Assembly: GCA_014898415.1 (NCBI GenBank)
Contig: RCTD01000026.1
Coordinates: 310,001-374,000, forward strand
Reading direction: 5' to 3'
DNA from: Stromatinia cepivora
Taxonomy: Eukaryota; Ascomycota; Leotiomycetes; Helotiales; Sclerotiniaceae
DNA: 64,000 nt
Below the pieces are notes generated by a model. That model was not told where the DNA came from. It saw only the letters and a list, made by a program, of their open reading frames with translations, and did no database searches. Shown here one piece after another: positions 45,474 to 57,274 of this stretch. Positions within the stretch are counted from its first letter, which is position 1. Each line of letters starts with the position of its first letter. The position numbers were made by a program, and so were the translations under genes.

Positions 45474-48440
45474 CTAAGCATACCCCGGCGTCTCCCCCAC
45501 CCCCTCATTATCAACCCACTCAACCACAAGTTTCACCTCCTTACAATCTATTGGTAAATTTTGCGTCCCGTTAATATATGCACGAAGTGGGACTCCTTCT
45601 TTGAATGCATCTATTTGTGTATCTGAATTGCTGGAAGATGTATATGCTGTTTGAGTTTGAGTGCAGAAACGCGCTTGATTACCTATATTTTATTCATAAG
45701 TATACCGCTCGCAGTACCCAAAGAAAAGAACTTAAAAGAAAAGAAAATCATACCATTACCCAAAAACTCCCCATTCACCAACCTCAATAAACTTCCATAT
45801 GGATACTCACTCGTGGTATCCACTACCAAGGTTCCATTTAAATCTTTGGTCGCCATATCACTTAATTTATTTCGCGTACTTAGAACCGTGTAGCCTGACT
45901 CCCAGACTTTGGAAAATCGGTCACCGAAATATGTCAGTTCATTCGGAGTTTTATTCGAAGAATGAGTAGATTCAGGAATCTTTTGGGGAGAGGAAGATTC
46001 ACATGCTAGCAAGCCAGAAGAAGTAATAACAAAAACACAAGCAGCACTCCGATCATTAGTCGTAAGTCCACCCGAAGATATATAAGGAGATGGAGGAGAG
46101 AGGTTGAAATAAACCCGCATGATGTATGTTAGGAGTGTGCATTGAGATGGGAGGAGTGTAAGACGAAAGGGAGGTGAGGAGGAGGAATCAGAGGATGTGG
46201 ATGTGGATGGGAGGGCGGGAGTAGAGGGGGATGTGAAGGTTGCTGAAGCTGAGGGTGAGGGTGGTGATGGTGATGGTGAGGGACCGTAGCCATAGTATCC
46301 CGGAGGAGGGGGAGCGGGATTATTTGGACTGGTGGTTGAAGAAGGGTTGGTTCCTGATGGGAAGCTTGACGGGTTTTCTGGGTCGCCTGAGGTTGTTGGT
46401 GATGATGGATCGCCACCGGTTGTACTTGGCGAGGAAGAATTACTACCACTTGTACTTGGTGAAGAAGGATCACCACCAGTTGTACTGGGGCTCTCGGAAT
46501 TTCCTCCAGAAGTACTAGGATTACTCGAAGAAGCCGGTCCCGTAGCAGACGAAGATACAGAAGCACTATCACCCGATGATGGATTACTTGGATCACCTCC
46601 ACTCCCAGTAGTTGTAGGTGTACTAGAAGGATAATAACCACCATAACCAGGGCCATAACTTGGAGAGCCCCCATTCCCATCTCCTACAGGAGGTGTGCTC
46701 GAAGCACCAGATGGGTCTCCAGGGTACGTACTTGAAGCTGCTCGAGAAGGATCTGTACTTCCTGGTGGATCTGTAAGGTTTGAAGAACTGCTTGAGGGAA
46801 ATGAACCTGGAGTAGTTGGTGAAGAACCTGAACTTCCAGATGGATCTACACTTGCGTTTGTTGAAGAAGCGGATCCTGGATCTGTGGGAGTAGAAGAGCC
46901 GTTACTTGTTGGAGAACTTGGATCAGTTGGTGTAGATGCAGAACCTCCTGGTGGATCTCCACCGCTAGAAGTGGGCGAACTAGGTGGATCCGTCGGGTTT
47001 GATTCCGATGGATATGAATAATACGATGGACCATTTACTCCACCACCACTAGGATCCGTAGGGGAGCTTCCACCCGGATTTGTCGAAGAAGCCGGATTTC
47101 CTGGATCAGAAGGATCTGATGAGCTTGGGCTTGAACCTGTAGATACAGTTGAAGAATCGGGAATAGGAGGTCCGCATGGATGTACTGTTGTAGATACACC
47201 GGATGGTTTGCCTGTGAGACTTATTTGTGTTGGCGCGTTAGCTGTTGCTGGGCCAGTTATTGATGATAAAGCGAAACTGGAGTTGGAACCGGCAGGAGCT
47301 GATAATGCGGTACAATTATCAATTTGTCCTCTTTGAACGTCTATGCAAAAGTTAGCTTTTTGATTTCGCCCTTTGAAACAGAACAAAAGGTCTGCTCCGC
47401 CAGTTGAAAAGTTTGACCCATAGCATCGTGAATCTCATTCTTCCGAACTGAGTTGAATATCGAAACCGCTACCAAAAATCATACTATAATTTCACGAACT
47501 ATTCAAAAAAATCTCTCTCGTTCCCCTTCACCAACTAAAAGAAAACCCACAACAAAAATAAAAAACACACTAACCAACAGCAATCCAATCTCCCTGATCC
47601 CCACAACTCCCCACCACACAATTAGCAGTTGCACTCTGAATCACCCCGGCATTTTTCGTATCACATTGACAAGCAAGATTCGTAAGTGCACAGTCCGTAT
47701 ATTTAATTGCGTTTTGAATGCATTCACGTGCACATGCTGGGATGATGAATGTGGCGTTTGGTGATGTATTTGGTGTTGAGGAGGGAATGGATGATGGGGC
47801 TGCTGATGATGGAAGTGGAGATGGAGCTGTGGAGGGAGAACCAGAGTTAAGAGGAGAAGCTGTAGGGATAGCTGATGGAACTGCTAATGTGCTGGCAGGA
47901 GTGGAAGTAGGAGCCGCGGATGGAACTACGGATGGTACTACTGAAGAAGGCACTGCACTAGCACTAGCACTTCCAGCCGCAAGAACAGAAGAACATTCCG
48001 CTGTAGCATCATCCAGAACCTCTATAAAACAGAACGTTAACATGCGTCTCTCATTCTCTCCATGAATCTCCAACATATAAGAGAAAAGGATACTAACGAA
48101 GCGCCTCCTCACTTCCACAAGCACCAAGAACACAACTCGTAGCTGCTCCTTGGATTAAACTCGCATTATCCGGATCACATTGACAAGCTAAATCTGAGGC
48201 ACCACACTTTGTTTCCAAGGCAACTGCTGATGCGATACAGGAGATTGCACATGAGGGGAGTGATGGTGCTGGAGCTATTGAGCTGGGTGTGTCATCGCGG
48301 TTGAGTAATGGGGATGGAATTCTAGATGAGTGTGAGAATTAGCTGCTTTGTTTAAGTGGTGGGGAGGACGGGACAAGAACTTACAGTGCAGAGTTGACGC
48401 ATACGAGAAAAGAAAAGAATGTAAAGAATGACTGGACCAT
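45474..48440 (-). CDS. Double-CFEM, Ser/Pro-rich secreted or cell-wall protein
   Basis: Five exons (minus): 48440-48385, 48321-48098, 48021-47575, 47340-45760 and 45682-45474, all phases compatible, 838 aa. A signal peptide is encoded by exon 1 (VQSFFTFFSFLVCVNSA). CFEM 1 has its eight Cys at about 43, 47, 58, 65, 67, 82, 87 and 103, with Asp in SDLACQC. A Ser/Pro/Ala linker leads to CFEM 2 (from IPACARECI), also with eight Cys but with Asn in TNLACQC, where CFEM proteins usually have the haem-ligand Asp. A long DPSSPSTSG-type low-complexity region of about 290 residues follows, likely O-glycosylated. The C-terminal 200 residues form a conserved-looking globular region. CFEM proteins bind haem iron, build walls or act as effectors. 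The spliced form shows no GPI signal. Confidence 0.82.
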
Positions 48441-48971
48441 CTTGGCTTTTGGTAAGCTGGAGAGAGTCAATGAAGAGAAGAGAAAAGAATGTGGAAAAGA
48501 AAGTTTCACTTGCAATTTCTCGTTCAATGGGGTGAACTCATATATACTCACTCAAATTACCCTTCTCACAGAAACACATATCAAAATACAAAGTACAAAT
48601 GTGCAAGATGCCACTTGACGACGTATGATCTTCTTTAACAAATTTATTGTAACCTCGTCCGATCTCTCCACGACGATGGTATAACTATAACAAAAAATAT
48701 ATCCAGAAATGAAATTAATCTCCGACTCCGTACATGGTTTCTGACTAGCAGATCTCCGACACTCGATAAATGTCGTCCAAAACTATCCTTATTGGCTCCC
48801 ATGCTATCCTGTGAATCCATATTATCACGTGTTGATCTCCGATACAAATGTTTCGAACACGACGTATGACGGAACAATAGGACAAAATTCTATCACCCCG
48901 CACAGGTAGTGATATATGATGATATTGATGTCGAACTTAAACCTCCACCTTCGTACCAACAGTAACAAACT
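48441..48971. other. Intergenic region
   Basis: About 530 bp containing the promoter of the CFEM gene and the 3' end of the RBR gene. The 5' UTR near 48445-48540 is purine-rich (GAAGAGAAGAGAAAAGAATG). No gene is supported. Confidence 0.4.
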
Positions 48972-51365
48972 CTAAGCAGCTCTACCCGTTTCAGACTCTG
49001 CTGTAGCCATTGCATACTGCTGATTCTCTAGAGTTTGTAACATAGATTCTCTCTCTGTAATAACATCCTCAAACCATTTGACCTCGGCGACTTTATGTCT
49101 TGCCCAGTCTCTCCATTCACTTCGTACTCTCCATGTGAACTCAGCCATATCAGAAACTTGCGTCTTGGATAGTAATGATTTCTTTGATTCAAATTTTTCA
49201 GCGAGGTCTTGTAAAGCGTTTTTCCTGTCAAAGTCCCATTTCCTGAATATTGCAATACAGTTTGCTTGATGCGAATCTTCCGCGGCTCTGATTTTGTATA
49301 CAGCATCCGGTTTGTCTTTCCAGAATGCTTCAATCTTCTCTGAATTTTCCTTCTCAACGCGAACTTCCTCTCGTCCACGCTCGTTGTATTCATTCAGGAA
49401 ACGCATTTCTTGCTTTGATTTTTCATTCTGGTATTCCGTCTCCAATTGGTTGATATTCCGTGAATGACGAAGCTCTAACTTGTTCAACTCCAGCTCTCGT
49501 TCTTGTAATATTCGGTATTCCTTTTGCGAGCGGATTGCAAGACGTAATTTCTGAGAGGAGTGTAACACCTGTAGCTCTTCTCTTATTTGCCCAAACGTGA
49601 GAGCTATTTCTGCAAGTCTTGTTTCCTTTCGGCGACGCCGAATATTTTCCTCTTCTTGTAACCGACGCTCGGCTTCTCTGCCTAGTTCCTCGGCTTGTCG
49701 TCGTTCGAAATCTTCAACCATTTGTACGGCAATTCGCGCGTGTTCTGCCTCTCTCCTGATTCGTTCTGCTTCTTGCCTAGTTGGTATTGTCGGTACCTGT
49801 GTTTGACGGGCAGCATGTCGAAGTCTTTGTTCTAAGCCAAACACTATCTCAAAATGTTGCGTGTCTGTACATTGACAAGTCCTCCATTTGGCAAGACAAA
49901 CGTAACACCATTCAGCCTTACAACGGCATTTCATATGACGACAGCCCGTCTTAAGTTCGACGAAAGCATTGCAATTATAACATTTCTTCCACCCTCGCTC
50001 CTCTGCTAATCTGGCCGTGGCTTGAAAATCTTTATCCTGGGGACATTCCGTATTTGCATGCCATGAACCTCTGCATGTAGTGCAAACTCTTGTTTTGCAA
50101 GATGGACAAGCTGCGCATTGGAGACTTTTGTTAAGCCAATTGTTAGGAATCCATGTTTCACATCCTGGTTTAATACAATAGATTCGATCTCCGACATGGA
50201 CTTTTCTTTCCAAAGCTTTTGTTTGGAATTTTTGTGCAAGGCTTGCGTTGACATTTTTCATGATGACTCCATGTGGCAGTTCGTTCAGACAGCACTTCAC
50301 AGGCCACATCGTCTCTGTCTCCATGGCAGCACTGTCGCATGTTAGGTACTTGTCGATGGGGATTTGCAGAGAGAACCTACATCACTAGTCTTTCGAAACA
50401 TTCTTTGCAATATCCGTGACATTTCACACTAACCATTTCACCCTCTGGAAAATCATCCAAACAAGAAACACATTTTCTGTTTACTCCGTTAGCAAGACTC
50501 CTTTTTAAAATATCAAGATCCATACCCAGTAGGCTCCTTCATTACAGATTTGCCCTTAACCTCCCTCTTTTTAAGCAACTTTTTAAACCTAGCAAATGGG
50601 GACAACTTGCTGTATCCCTGCTGGGGGCCGTTTGAGCTTGACTCCGAACGATACCTTTCTGCAGCCGACATGTATCCTGAATCAATGGTCATATTTGTCT
50701 TCGTTGATCCTTGGCTAATCACGCGGGTTTGTTGATTCTGCTCATTACTCGAAGTATCTTCGTCTGTTGCGGTTGTCTGTACATTCTAGTAAATAACTAA
50801 AACTTGGTGGATGATATGCTGTACTACTTACTTGAGGCCTTGGTCTTGATGGTCCTGCTACAGCGGTATCGTACGAACTGGATGCTTCTGGATTCTCTCT
50901 AAGCGCTGCTACTGTAGTCCTCCTTGTCTGAGTTGTCGCTGCTCTGCAAAGCTGGTCTTGTAGGGTATCAGCTCTACCTATGAAGGTGGTGAGGAGTGTA
51001 TCGAGTTCCGGAAGACCATATTTGGCAGAGCCCTTGATACTTTCAATGTCAAACACGAGTTCCGCTGGCGGTTTATATAACCACCAATGGACATGATTCA
51101 TTAAGGTTTCAGATGTGAAACTCAGAGGGCCATCGGACTTGGGATCCAAGGCCACGTAGATGTAGCCATCTGTCAGGGCACCATAGTGGGTTCCATTTGA
51201 AGCAGGTAGTTCTTCAATACTAACCTGAATTTCGTTGATAATAATCTGCAATTTTGCTGGGGGTCGTAGCGGCAGGACTGTCTTTTCGTTTTCCATACTT
51301 GCTGGAGGCTTACTGACAGTTTGATGTCGCGCGATCGCCTGATCATCCCGATGACTCGAAACCAT
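48972..51365 (-). CDS. RBR-type (RING-IBR-RING) E3 ubiquitin ligase with coiled coil
   Basis: Four exons (minus): 51365-50832, 50785-50526, 50476-50381 and 50331-48972, phases compatible, 749 aa. The 49-nt third intron (GTATGG to AACAG, branch GCTAAC) joins EPTG to KCVSC and so completes RING1 (CVSCLDDFPEG, KCHGYCKEC, then KCC). The IBR follows (YCIKPGCETWIP, CPSCKTRVCTTC), then RING2 (KKCYNCNAFVELKTGCRHM, CRCKAEWCYVC) with the catalytic Cys in GCRHM. About 280 residues of highly charged coiled coil complete the protein, and an unrelated region of about 265 residues precedes RING1. RBR enzymes pass ubiquitin through a RING2 thioester. Substrate and partners are unknown. Confidence 0.87.
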
Positions 51366-52579
51366 TATGGTGAATGTAATCTATCATGTGTTCCTTTAGG
51401 AATGTTGTTGATGGTGATGGGAGATCAACAGTATCTTGATCTCAAGAGTAAGTAATACTGTCCAAATTAAATTGAGAACACCGTGTAAGTATACTTATGT
51501 ACTGGGCCCTTTGGTAGTTCGTCATTATGATGACTGTCCCCGTTATAATCCAGAATGCACTAGGAGGCATGTAGGGTGAATTTAGAAGGTATCTATAGGA
51601 ACTAAAAAGGGTCAGCTGATTCTAACTACTGTAGCTCATTAATTCACCAAGATGTATGAGCCAATAGGAGTTATAAACCCCAATCAAGAAGATGGATATG
51701 CCCAACCATAATATCCCTGATAAACTAACCAAATGTCAATTTTTGATGTGCAATGCAACGCCGTTAGATTTTTGCGGTCAGGCTTTCTTCACTTTATGAC
51801 ATGGCGCAAGCATATGCGTATGTGTAACCCACTGCAAAAGAAAATGACTGCCTACCATAAGGCTGCTCAGCCTCTCACGATGAAGCATTTCTTTTGCGGG
51901 AGGCTTTTCACCTAAAAGAATGTACTGGGCATATCGGCACAAGCTCTACTCCCTGTAAGCGATCTAGGAGTAGGGGAAATGAAAACGGGCAATGAAATAA
52001 AGTCAAGAACGCTATAAAAGCCTAGTAGACTGATCAGCCGCATAATGGATGTGTGTTTCTCGCAAGCCCTGTATTCTGGCGACTAGTCATAACGACACCG
52101 AGTTTTAATTACAAGGAGGACATCATTGATACTCGAGTGTTAGTTGTGACCTTCATCCACAAATTTATGACTTTGAGTTGAAACTAGAATGACTAAGTGG
52201 ATTAATGACGCGCAGAAGTGCAAATCTGGTAAAGTTCTGGCCTTTCACACATTAAAATTGCTCTAAAGTCCCAGAAAAGAGTCACCTGGAAATGATAACG
52301 GTTAATGACACGAGAACGAGTATCGATAGCGATTTTCTAGTGCTTCTCGCCTGTCCCTTTCAAGATAGATAGCAAATAGGAGTCATTTTAGTAGATTTTA
52401 AAATCGCCCCCAAGGGGTCACTCCGCCGACGTGCGGCGATTTAACATGTCCACATGCGCGAGTCTTGGGAGAAACCCGACCCTTAAATCCGATTATCGGC
52501 CATATTGGTACCCTAACGCTGAATGCATCCCCTTTTCGAGCTTCTAAGGATATCCAAGGTCGAGGGTCGGAGATAATGG
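51366..52579. other. Intergenic region
   Basis: About 1.2 kb between the RBR gene (promoter side) and the 3' end of the next gene. It contains a compact palindromic segment at 52401-52442 described in the findings. No gene is supported. Confidence 0.4.
52401..52442. other. Nested inverted repeats
   Basis: AAATCGCC (52401-52408) pairs with GGCGATTT (52435-52442). Inside lies a second hairpin, CGCCG-ACGTG-CGGCG (52424-52438), which overlaps the right arm of the first. The segment could switch between two folds, or be a pair of factor sites. It lies about 140 bp past the 3' end of the gene at 52580-54307. Confidence 0.55.
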
Positions 52580-54307
52580 CTAACAGGAAATCACAATCTC
52601 TCCGTCACCATCTTTCCAACATGCATCCCCAACTTTCATCTTCGATTCACAAGCGATAAACAGTAAAGTGTATATTTCTCTGACCACTCCGCCCCAGCAA
52701 TTAACCCTGACACTCTTCCAATCATCTGTACGTTCAGCCGATACACCCCACCCTGAATCGCCCTTGGAGATGTGTCTGAAAAGGTAAGACCAGAGATTTC
52801 GTTTGACATGATCGTTGAGGTTTTGTGTATGGACAAGCCAATATCCGCGCTCAAAAGGGCGACAAGGCCTGGTCTGTGAAGTAGGTTTGTATACTGCCCG
52901 TAGGTCGTGAATTGAAACAAGACGTCCCAGTGAAGTCGTAACAAGATTAGCTGGCGTGAGATCGCCGGACGAAGTTTGGGGTATAAATGAAGGAATGATG
53001 CATGTTGCCAAAGACTTCAAAGAAGCCAAGCTTGACATTGGAGGTATGGAGCTTGGAACAACCGGTGCATCAGGGCCCATAGATGTAGGAGGTATCTGTG
53101 GTGAAGGAAGAGACCCTGAAGATGCCTCAGCCGTGGTATCGGATATTACCAACTTAACCCTCTTGGGACTTTTGGGACTCTTGTCTACTGACGACGGGAA
53201 ATCGACTCGCCGTCGTTTGCTGTTCGCATGTTGGGGCAACGAGCTAGATGTTTCTAATATTTCGGGTACACCAGATATCGGGCTTTTCTTTGAAGATTCG
53301 GTCAAATTTACGTCTTCATTCGTAGAATCCGGTACTATTTCCGTCTCCATAGCTTGACTTGTTCGTCGATTTGAGGTATTAGCGGCCTGCCCAGAAGCCT
53401 GCATGCTATTGGAATCGTCAGAGTTCATCGCGTTAGGTCCGTCTGTATGAAAAGTCGATACTGGAGATGGAGTGATATGTCTGAATCGAGTTGTATGCGC
53501 TCGCCGAGGAGGAGAAATTGTCCGGGAGTGCCTGGGTGATTGAGAAGGAGCAACGTCCGAATTGGTACGAGCCTCAGCACTCTGGGAACTAATGAATGGT
53601 ATGGCTTGAGGAACCTCAAGGTTCAAGCTACTCTCATCTATGAACTGTGATTCCCTACTCACAACAGGAGAGTCTTGTGTGCTTTCCCCTTGCTGTTGAT
53701 GCAGCTCCAAAATTCGCGTTGGGGATGAAAATTGGGCAAGGAGTCTGTCATTCTCAGGCATAGAATCTTCGACTATACTAGATACTTGTGTTTGAGCTGG
53801 CACTGAATCCATAAACTGAGTCCGCCACGGTGTTTCCTCTACAACCTGCATTTCCAAACCAAGCTGACTCTTCCCCGATATTTCCTCTCCAGATTGCATT
53901 CCCAAGCCCACTGCAGTCCTGCATCGAGTGCGAAACATCGGAGAGTTTCGATTATCCAGAACACTTCGAAAAGACAGTTGAGGTGAGTACATTAGATCGG
54001 ATAATTCCTCCTCGGTGATCTCATGGTATGCCCCCGGATTTGTCTCTGGCTCTTGAGATGGTGGGCAATAAGATGCATTTTCGTCGTATTCCTGCGTCAA
54101 ATGTTGCAGTTCCTCTTCAATCTGCACCTCTGATCCTTTCCCATCTGCAGCAATGGCTCGAGGGTCGTCTTGCAGTTGTAAATATGTTGCAGGCTCGAAA
54201 TTTAAATAAGCTCTTGCGAATGCTCTATATCGGGTATCATCTTGGCCTCGACTTGGTGCTGATGTGTGAACTAAGATCTCGACGTTTTCTCTTGTTGTGT
54301 GAGCCAT
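52580..54307 (-). CDS. Conserved-looking unknown protein, probably nuclear
   Basis: A single-exon gene. I choose the ATG at 54307 (575 aa, MAHTTRENVEILVHTSAPSR) because the sequence from NVEILVHTSAPSRGQDD onward looks like the conserved start; an in-frame ATG at 54406 would add 33 residues of different character. The N-terminal 40-50 residues look folded. The middle (about 80-470) is Ser/Pro/Thr-rich and disordered, with a bipartite-like nuclear signal KRRRVDFPSSVDKSPKSPKR. The C-terminal 110 residues (GYWLVHTQNLNDHVKRNLWS, then GWGVSAERTDDWKSVRVNCW) look like a second conserved domain. I do not recognise a named family. A role in chromatin is speculation. Confidence 0.65.
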   Translation of the reverse strand: MAHTTRENVEILVHTSAPSRGQDDTRYRAFARAYLNFEPATYLQLQDDPRAIAADGKGSEVQIEEELQHLTQEYDENASYCPPSQEPETNPGAYHEITEEELSDLMYSPQLSFRSVLDNRNSPMFRTRCRTAVGLGMQSGEEISGKSQLGLEMQVVEETPWRTQFMDSVPAQTQVSSIVEDSMPENDRLLAQFSSPTRILELHQQQGESTQDSPVVSRESQFIDESSLNLEVPQAIPFISSQSAEARTNSDVAPSQSPRHSRTISPPRRAHTTRFRHITPSPVSTFHTDGPNAMNSDDSNSMQASGQAANTSNRRTSQAMETEIVPDSTNEDVNLTESSKKSPISGVPEILETSSSLPQHANSKRRRVDFPSSVDKSPKSPKRVKLVISDTTAEASSGSLPSPQIPPTSMGPDAPVVPSSIPPMSSLASLKSLATCIIPSFIPQTSSGDLTPANLVTTSLGRLVSIHDLRAVYKPTSQTRPCRPFERGYWLVHTQNLNDHVKRNLWSYLFRHISKGDSGWGVSAERTDDWKSVRVNCWGGVVREIYTLLFIACESKMKVGDACWKDGDGEIVISC

Positions 54308-55478
54308 TATTGTTGTAGGTTTCAATCTTGTACATTTTCCTTGGGTGGTAAATGCGTAAATATAGTTGGACTTTTGAAGGAGGTGAGATGCAAATTTGAG
54401 TTTCATCTTGTCTAAAGTTGTTGATTTTTCATGGTATGGCAGACGCTCCGACCACTCAGGCTGTCGTCCGAGGGGTCCGAGGCTGAAACTCCCTATCTAT
54501 TTATTTATTGCAACCAATTTTCAGATAATTCATTCAAACAAAGAAAAACAACAAACACAATTATTGCTTCATCATCAGGCCATTAACAATCAATGATTTA
54601 TAGAGTGTACGGATAGCTCTAGACCTTCAAACTTTTGCAATATCCCTTCGATTACCTTGTCAAGTTTGGAGTTATGAACTAAATTAATATCAGTATGAAT
54701 GGTTATATTCCTATTGACATTGAAGACTCCTTAGGGACTCACTTCACCAGATCTTCTAGTTTGTATCCTGCCAATCTCTTACTAAGTTTTTTTTGACCCG
54801 AAATGTTTTGGCAATGCCTACAAAGTAATATCTTAGTGAGAGTGGTGCTATTCCTCAAATGTGTCATTTCATCTTGTCGTTCAAGTTTTAGTCTATAGTT
54901 GTGACATGAAGAACAGTATTGTCTAATTCATTTTGTTGAAGAATTTATCCTCCATAATCCCTGGTCGGAATTACAGACTGTAAAATTTGAGACGGAACGC
55001 CTTGAAGGGGTAACTCTTTAGTGAAAACTACCCCTAATCTGGTCTGCCATATCAAACTCAATCTGGAAAGTCAAAGACTGAAGTTCTGGTTAAGTAAAGG
55101 ACATACCAAGTTGATGTCAAGTGATGATTATTATTTCGAATCTAGGAGCAATTCATCCAATGCTTCCACTCAATGCGAGTTTGTTGGCTGTGTTGGTGGT
55201 TCGTACTCCCTTTCAATGAAAGATAGAAGCCATGAGGATGTCTTCAACATAAGTACTTTCCCCTCCCAAGAACATAGCAATTCTTACTCGAGATTATCTA
55301 CTTTGACTTCTCAGCCATTCTCAATCATAACACATTTAGTCCTAGCCCGGCAGTTCAATAGCAATTCATCTCCAACATATCCAAGGTAGCCAACTAGACC
55401 ATACTCTGAACGAAACTTCAATCACAACCAAAAAAACAACTAGCTTCTGACTCCTCTCCAATATAGCAAGATATTACC
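54308..55478. other. Intergenic region
   Basis: About 1.17 kb with ordinary composition. An open stretch at 55021-55389 begins with GTG rather than ATG, is Ser-rich and has no domain. No gene is supported. Confidence 0.4.
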
Positions 55479-55901
55479 ATGCCTCCCCTCATACTAAGCG
55501 CCTTCCAAACCCGCAAACCAGGTCTCATCCCCTCTGAATTCAAAACCTACCACGAAACCATTCACCTTCCCCTCCTACTCTCCCTACAAGGCTCCCCCTT
55601 TCCCAAAAGTCACACCCGATACTAGGTCATCCGCACTTCCCACGGTATTTCATTCTCTGACAAATCACACTCGAACTATCGAGCCAGTGTTTATCATGGC
55701 ACAAATCATGAAAATCTCGACTATGATATATATAGCGAAATTGTGTTTGAAGATGAGAAGGCATTCAAAGCTTTTGAAAAGATGATGTTGGGTCCGGTTT
55801 CGGGGAAAATTTTGAGGGAGGATCAGGAGAGATTTGTTTGACCTGGAGGTCTTGAGGTGGTTGGGATTGAGGCTTCAGAAGCTACGACGAGGCCTTCTAA
55901 G
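55479..55901 (+). pseudogene. EthD-domain protein, disrupted
   Basis: Reading from the ATG at 55479 gives PPLILSAFQTRKPGLIPSEF then KTYHETIHLPLLLSLQGSPF, the start of a small fungal EthD-family (dehydratase/oxygenase-like) protein with the conserved KPGL..EF..Y.E..H.PLL pattern. The frame is broken by TAG at 55623-55625 just after the SHTRY block, and by TGA shortly after LREDQERFV near 55839. Between and after these the same frame keeps family-like sequence (YDIYSEIVFEDEKAFKAFEK). No intron removes the stops without losing conserved sequence. The second stop could be a C-to-T change of CGA. A sequencing error or stop readthrough is a less likely alternative. Confidence 0.65.
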
Positions 55902-57274
55902 TAGTTAGGTGGTGATAGGTATGGGCATATAGCGCAGGCCAACTCCGTTTTGGGCAATTAAGGAAAGTATTTAATTCTAATCACACTTTCCATTACTTTA
56001 CGCTGGTTGCAGGTGAATTTAAGAAGAAGAGCAACTATACAGGAATGTGTCGTCTCCTTTGATGTTAAACTCATAGCAAGCCCGCCTTTTGTCTCCATCT
56101 CCAGCTAGAGAATTACAGGAACTAATCAAATTCATTAGCTTGGTCACAGGTAGACAGTAACAATCATCCCCCCATTTCATTTCTCTACTGATCACTGTGG
56201 CACAGTACACAGGACCGCCATCCCACACTCTCATAAGCCCTCTAATTCTATGAAAAGCACCAAAACCTCGTTGGAGTCAGATAAACATGATACATTTGTT
56301 TATATTAGATCTTCTTGAATTTTCAAAAAATAAGAGGTAAAAGTTATCAAATGAGAGGTTCAATATATATGATTAGATTAATGTATCTATTATTAGGAGG
56401 ATAACAATATTTTGGTGTCAGTCTCATTGTAAAGATTGGAAATAATCCAATGAATTCAACATTCACGAGTTAGATAATAGATTGAACGATACAGACGATC
56501 TTTTATAACAGGATATCAGTATTATTAGAGGACCAGTACTATATTAGGCCTAATCCTAACCAAAGGGCTCTGATGCTCTGATCAAATCAAACGAGAATCT
56601 TACCTTTAACCGATTTCCCTACATCGTGCACGACCCCACATCTTGCACGCCCCTCATATTCCTACTACAATCACTTCAAAATTCGATATTAATTATAAAT
56701 TATAAGATATAAAGCTATAATTCTTTTTGAACAATAAAAAGATATAATATTATCCTATAAAATTAAAAAACCTTTACATTTTCAATTTCGACGAAACCTT
56801 GATACATCGCCCAGTCTTTAAACATAATACCCCCCCCCCTTTTTCTATTACTGATTTATCAATCTCTACAATGTTGTAATCCTTTATAACTTCTTGAAAT
56901 ACTAAATCTATAATAGGAAAACGTTTTTGAATCATTTGTATTCTTTTAATAGAAGATATTAATGATTTCCGAATTCTTTTCACCCCCTTTTTGGTATCAT
57001 ATACAATTTGACGATCGATTTCCTTTTATATTATTCTCTCTTTAATTGCTTTATTCTTCTATTTTTTTTCAATTTTCTTTTCGGTTTTCTTTTGCTTTTT
57101 AACTTCCTTCTCCTATTCAGCAACTAGTACTTTTATCGATTGGTAGATTCTAGCTCTTTCGATTTGCAAAAAGGAATATAAAAAAGCACCTCCGCTCTCC
57201 TCCCCTATTAAATTTAAATATTTAAAACAGGTTCTTTTCTTTTTTTCGATCTTCAAAACTTCTTTTAGACCTTT
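55902..57274. repeat. Transition into AT-rich repeat block
   Basis: Ordinary sequence to about 56600, then rapidly AT-rich. A minus-strand fragment at 56774-57115 encodes Lys/Ile-rich peptide with one less degraded piece (IEKGGGVLCLKTGRCIKVSS) that may be a decayed transposon protein; I cannot name it. A run of ten C lies near 56830. No intact gene is seen. Confidence 0.5.

Noticed and set aside
46129..47034. Long open frames on both strands through the CFEM low-complexity region
   Set aside because: They are other-frame readings of the Ser/Pro/Gly repeat region of the CFEM gene.
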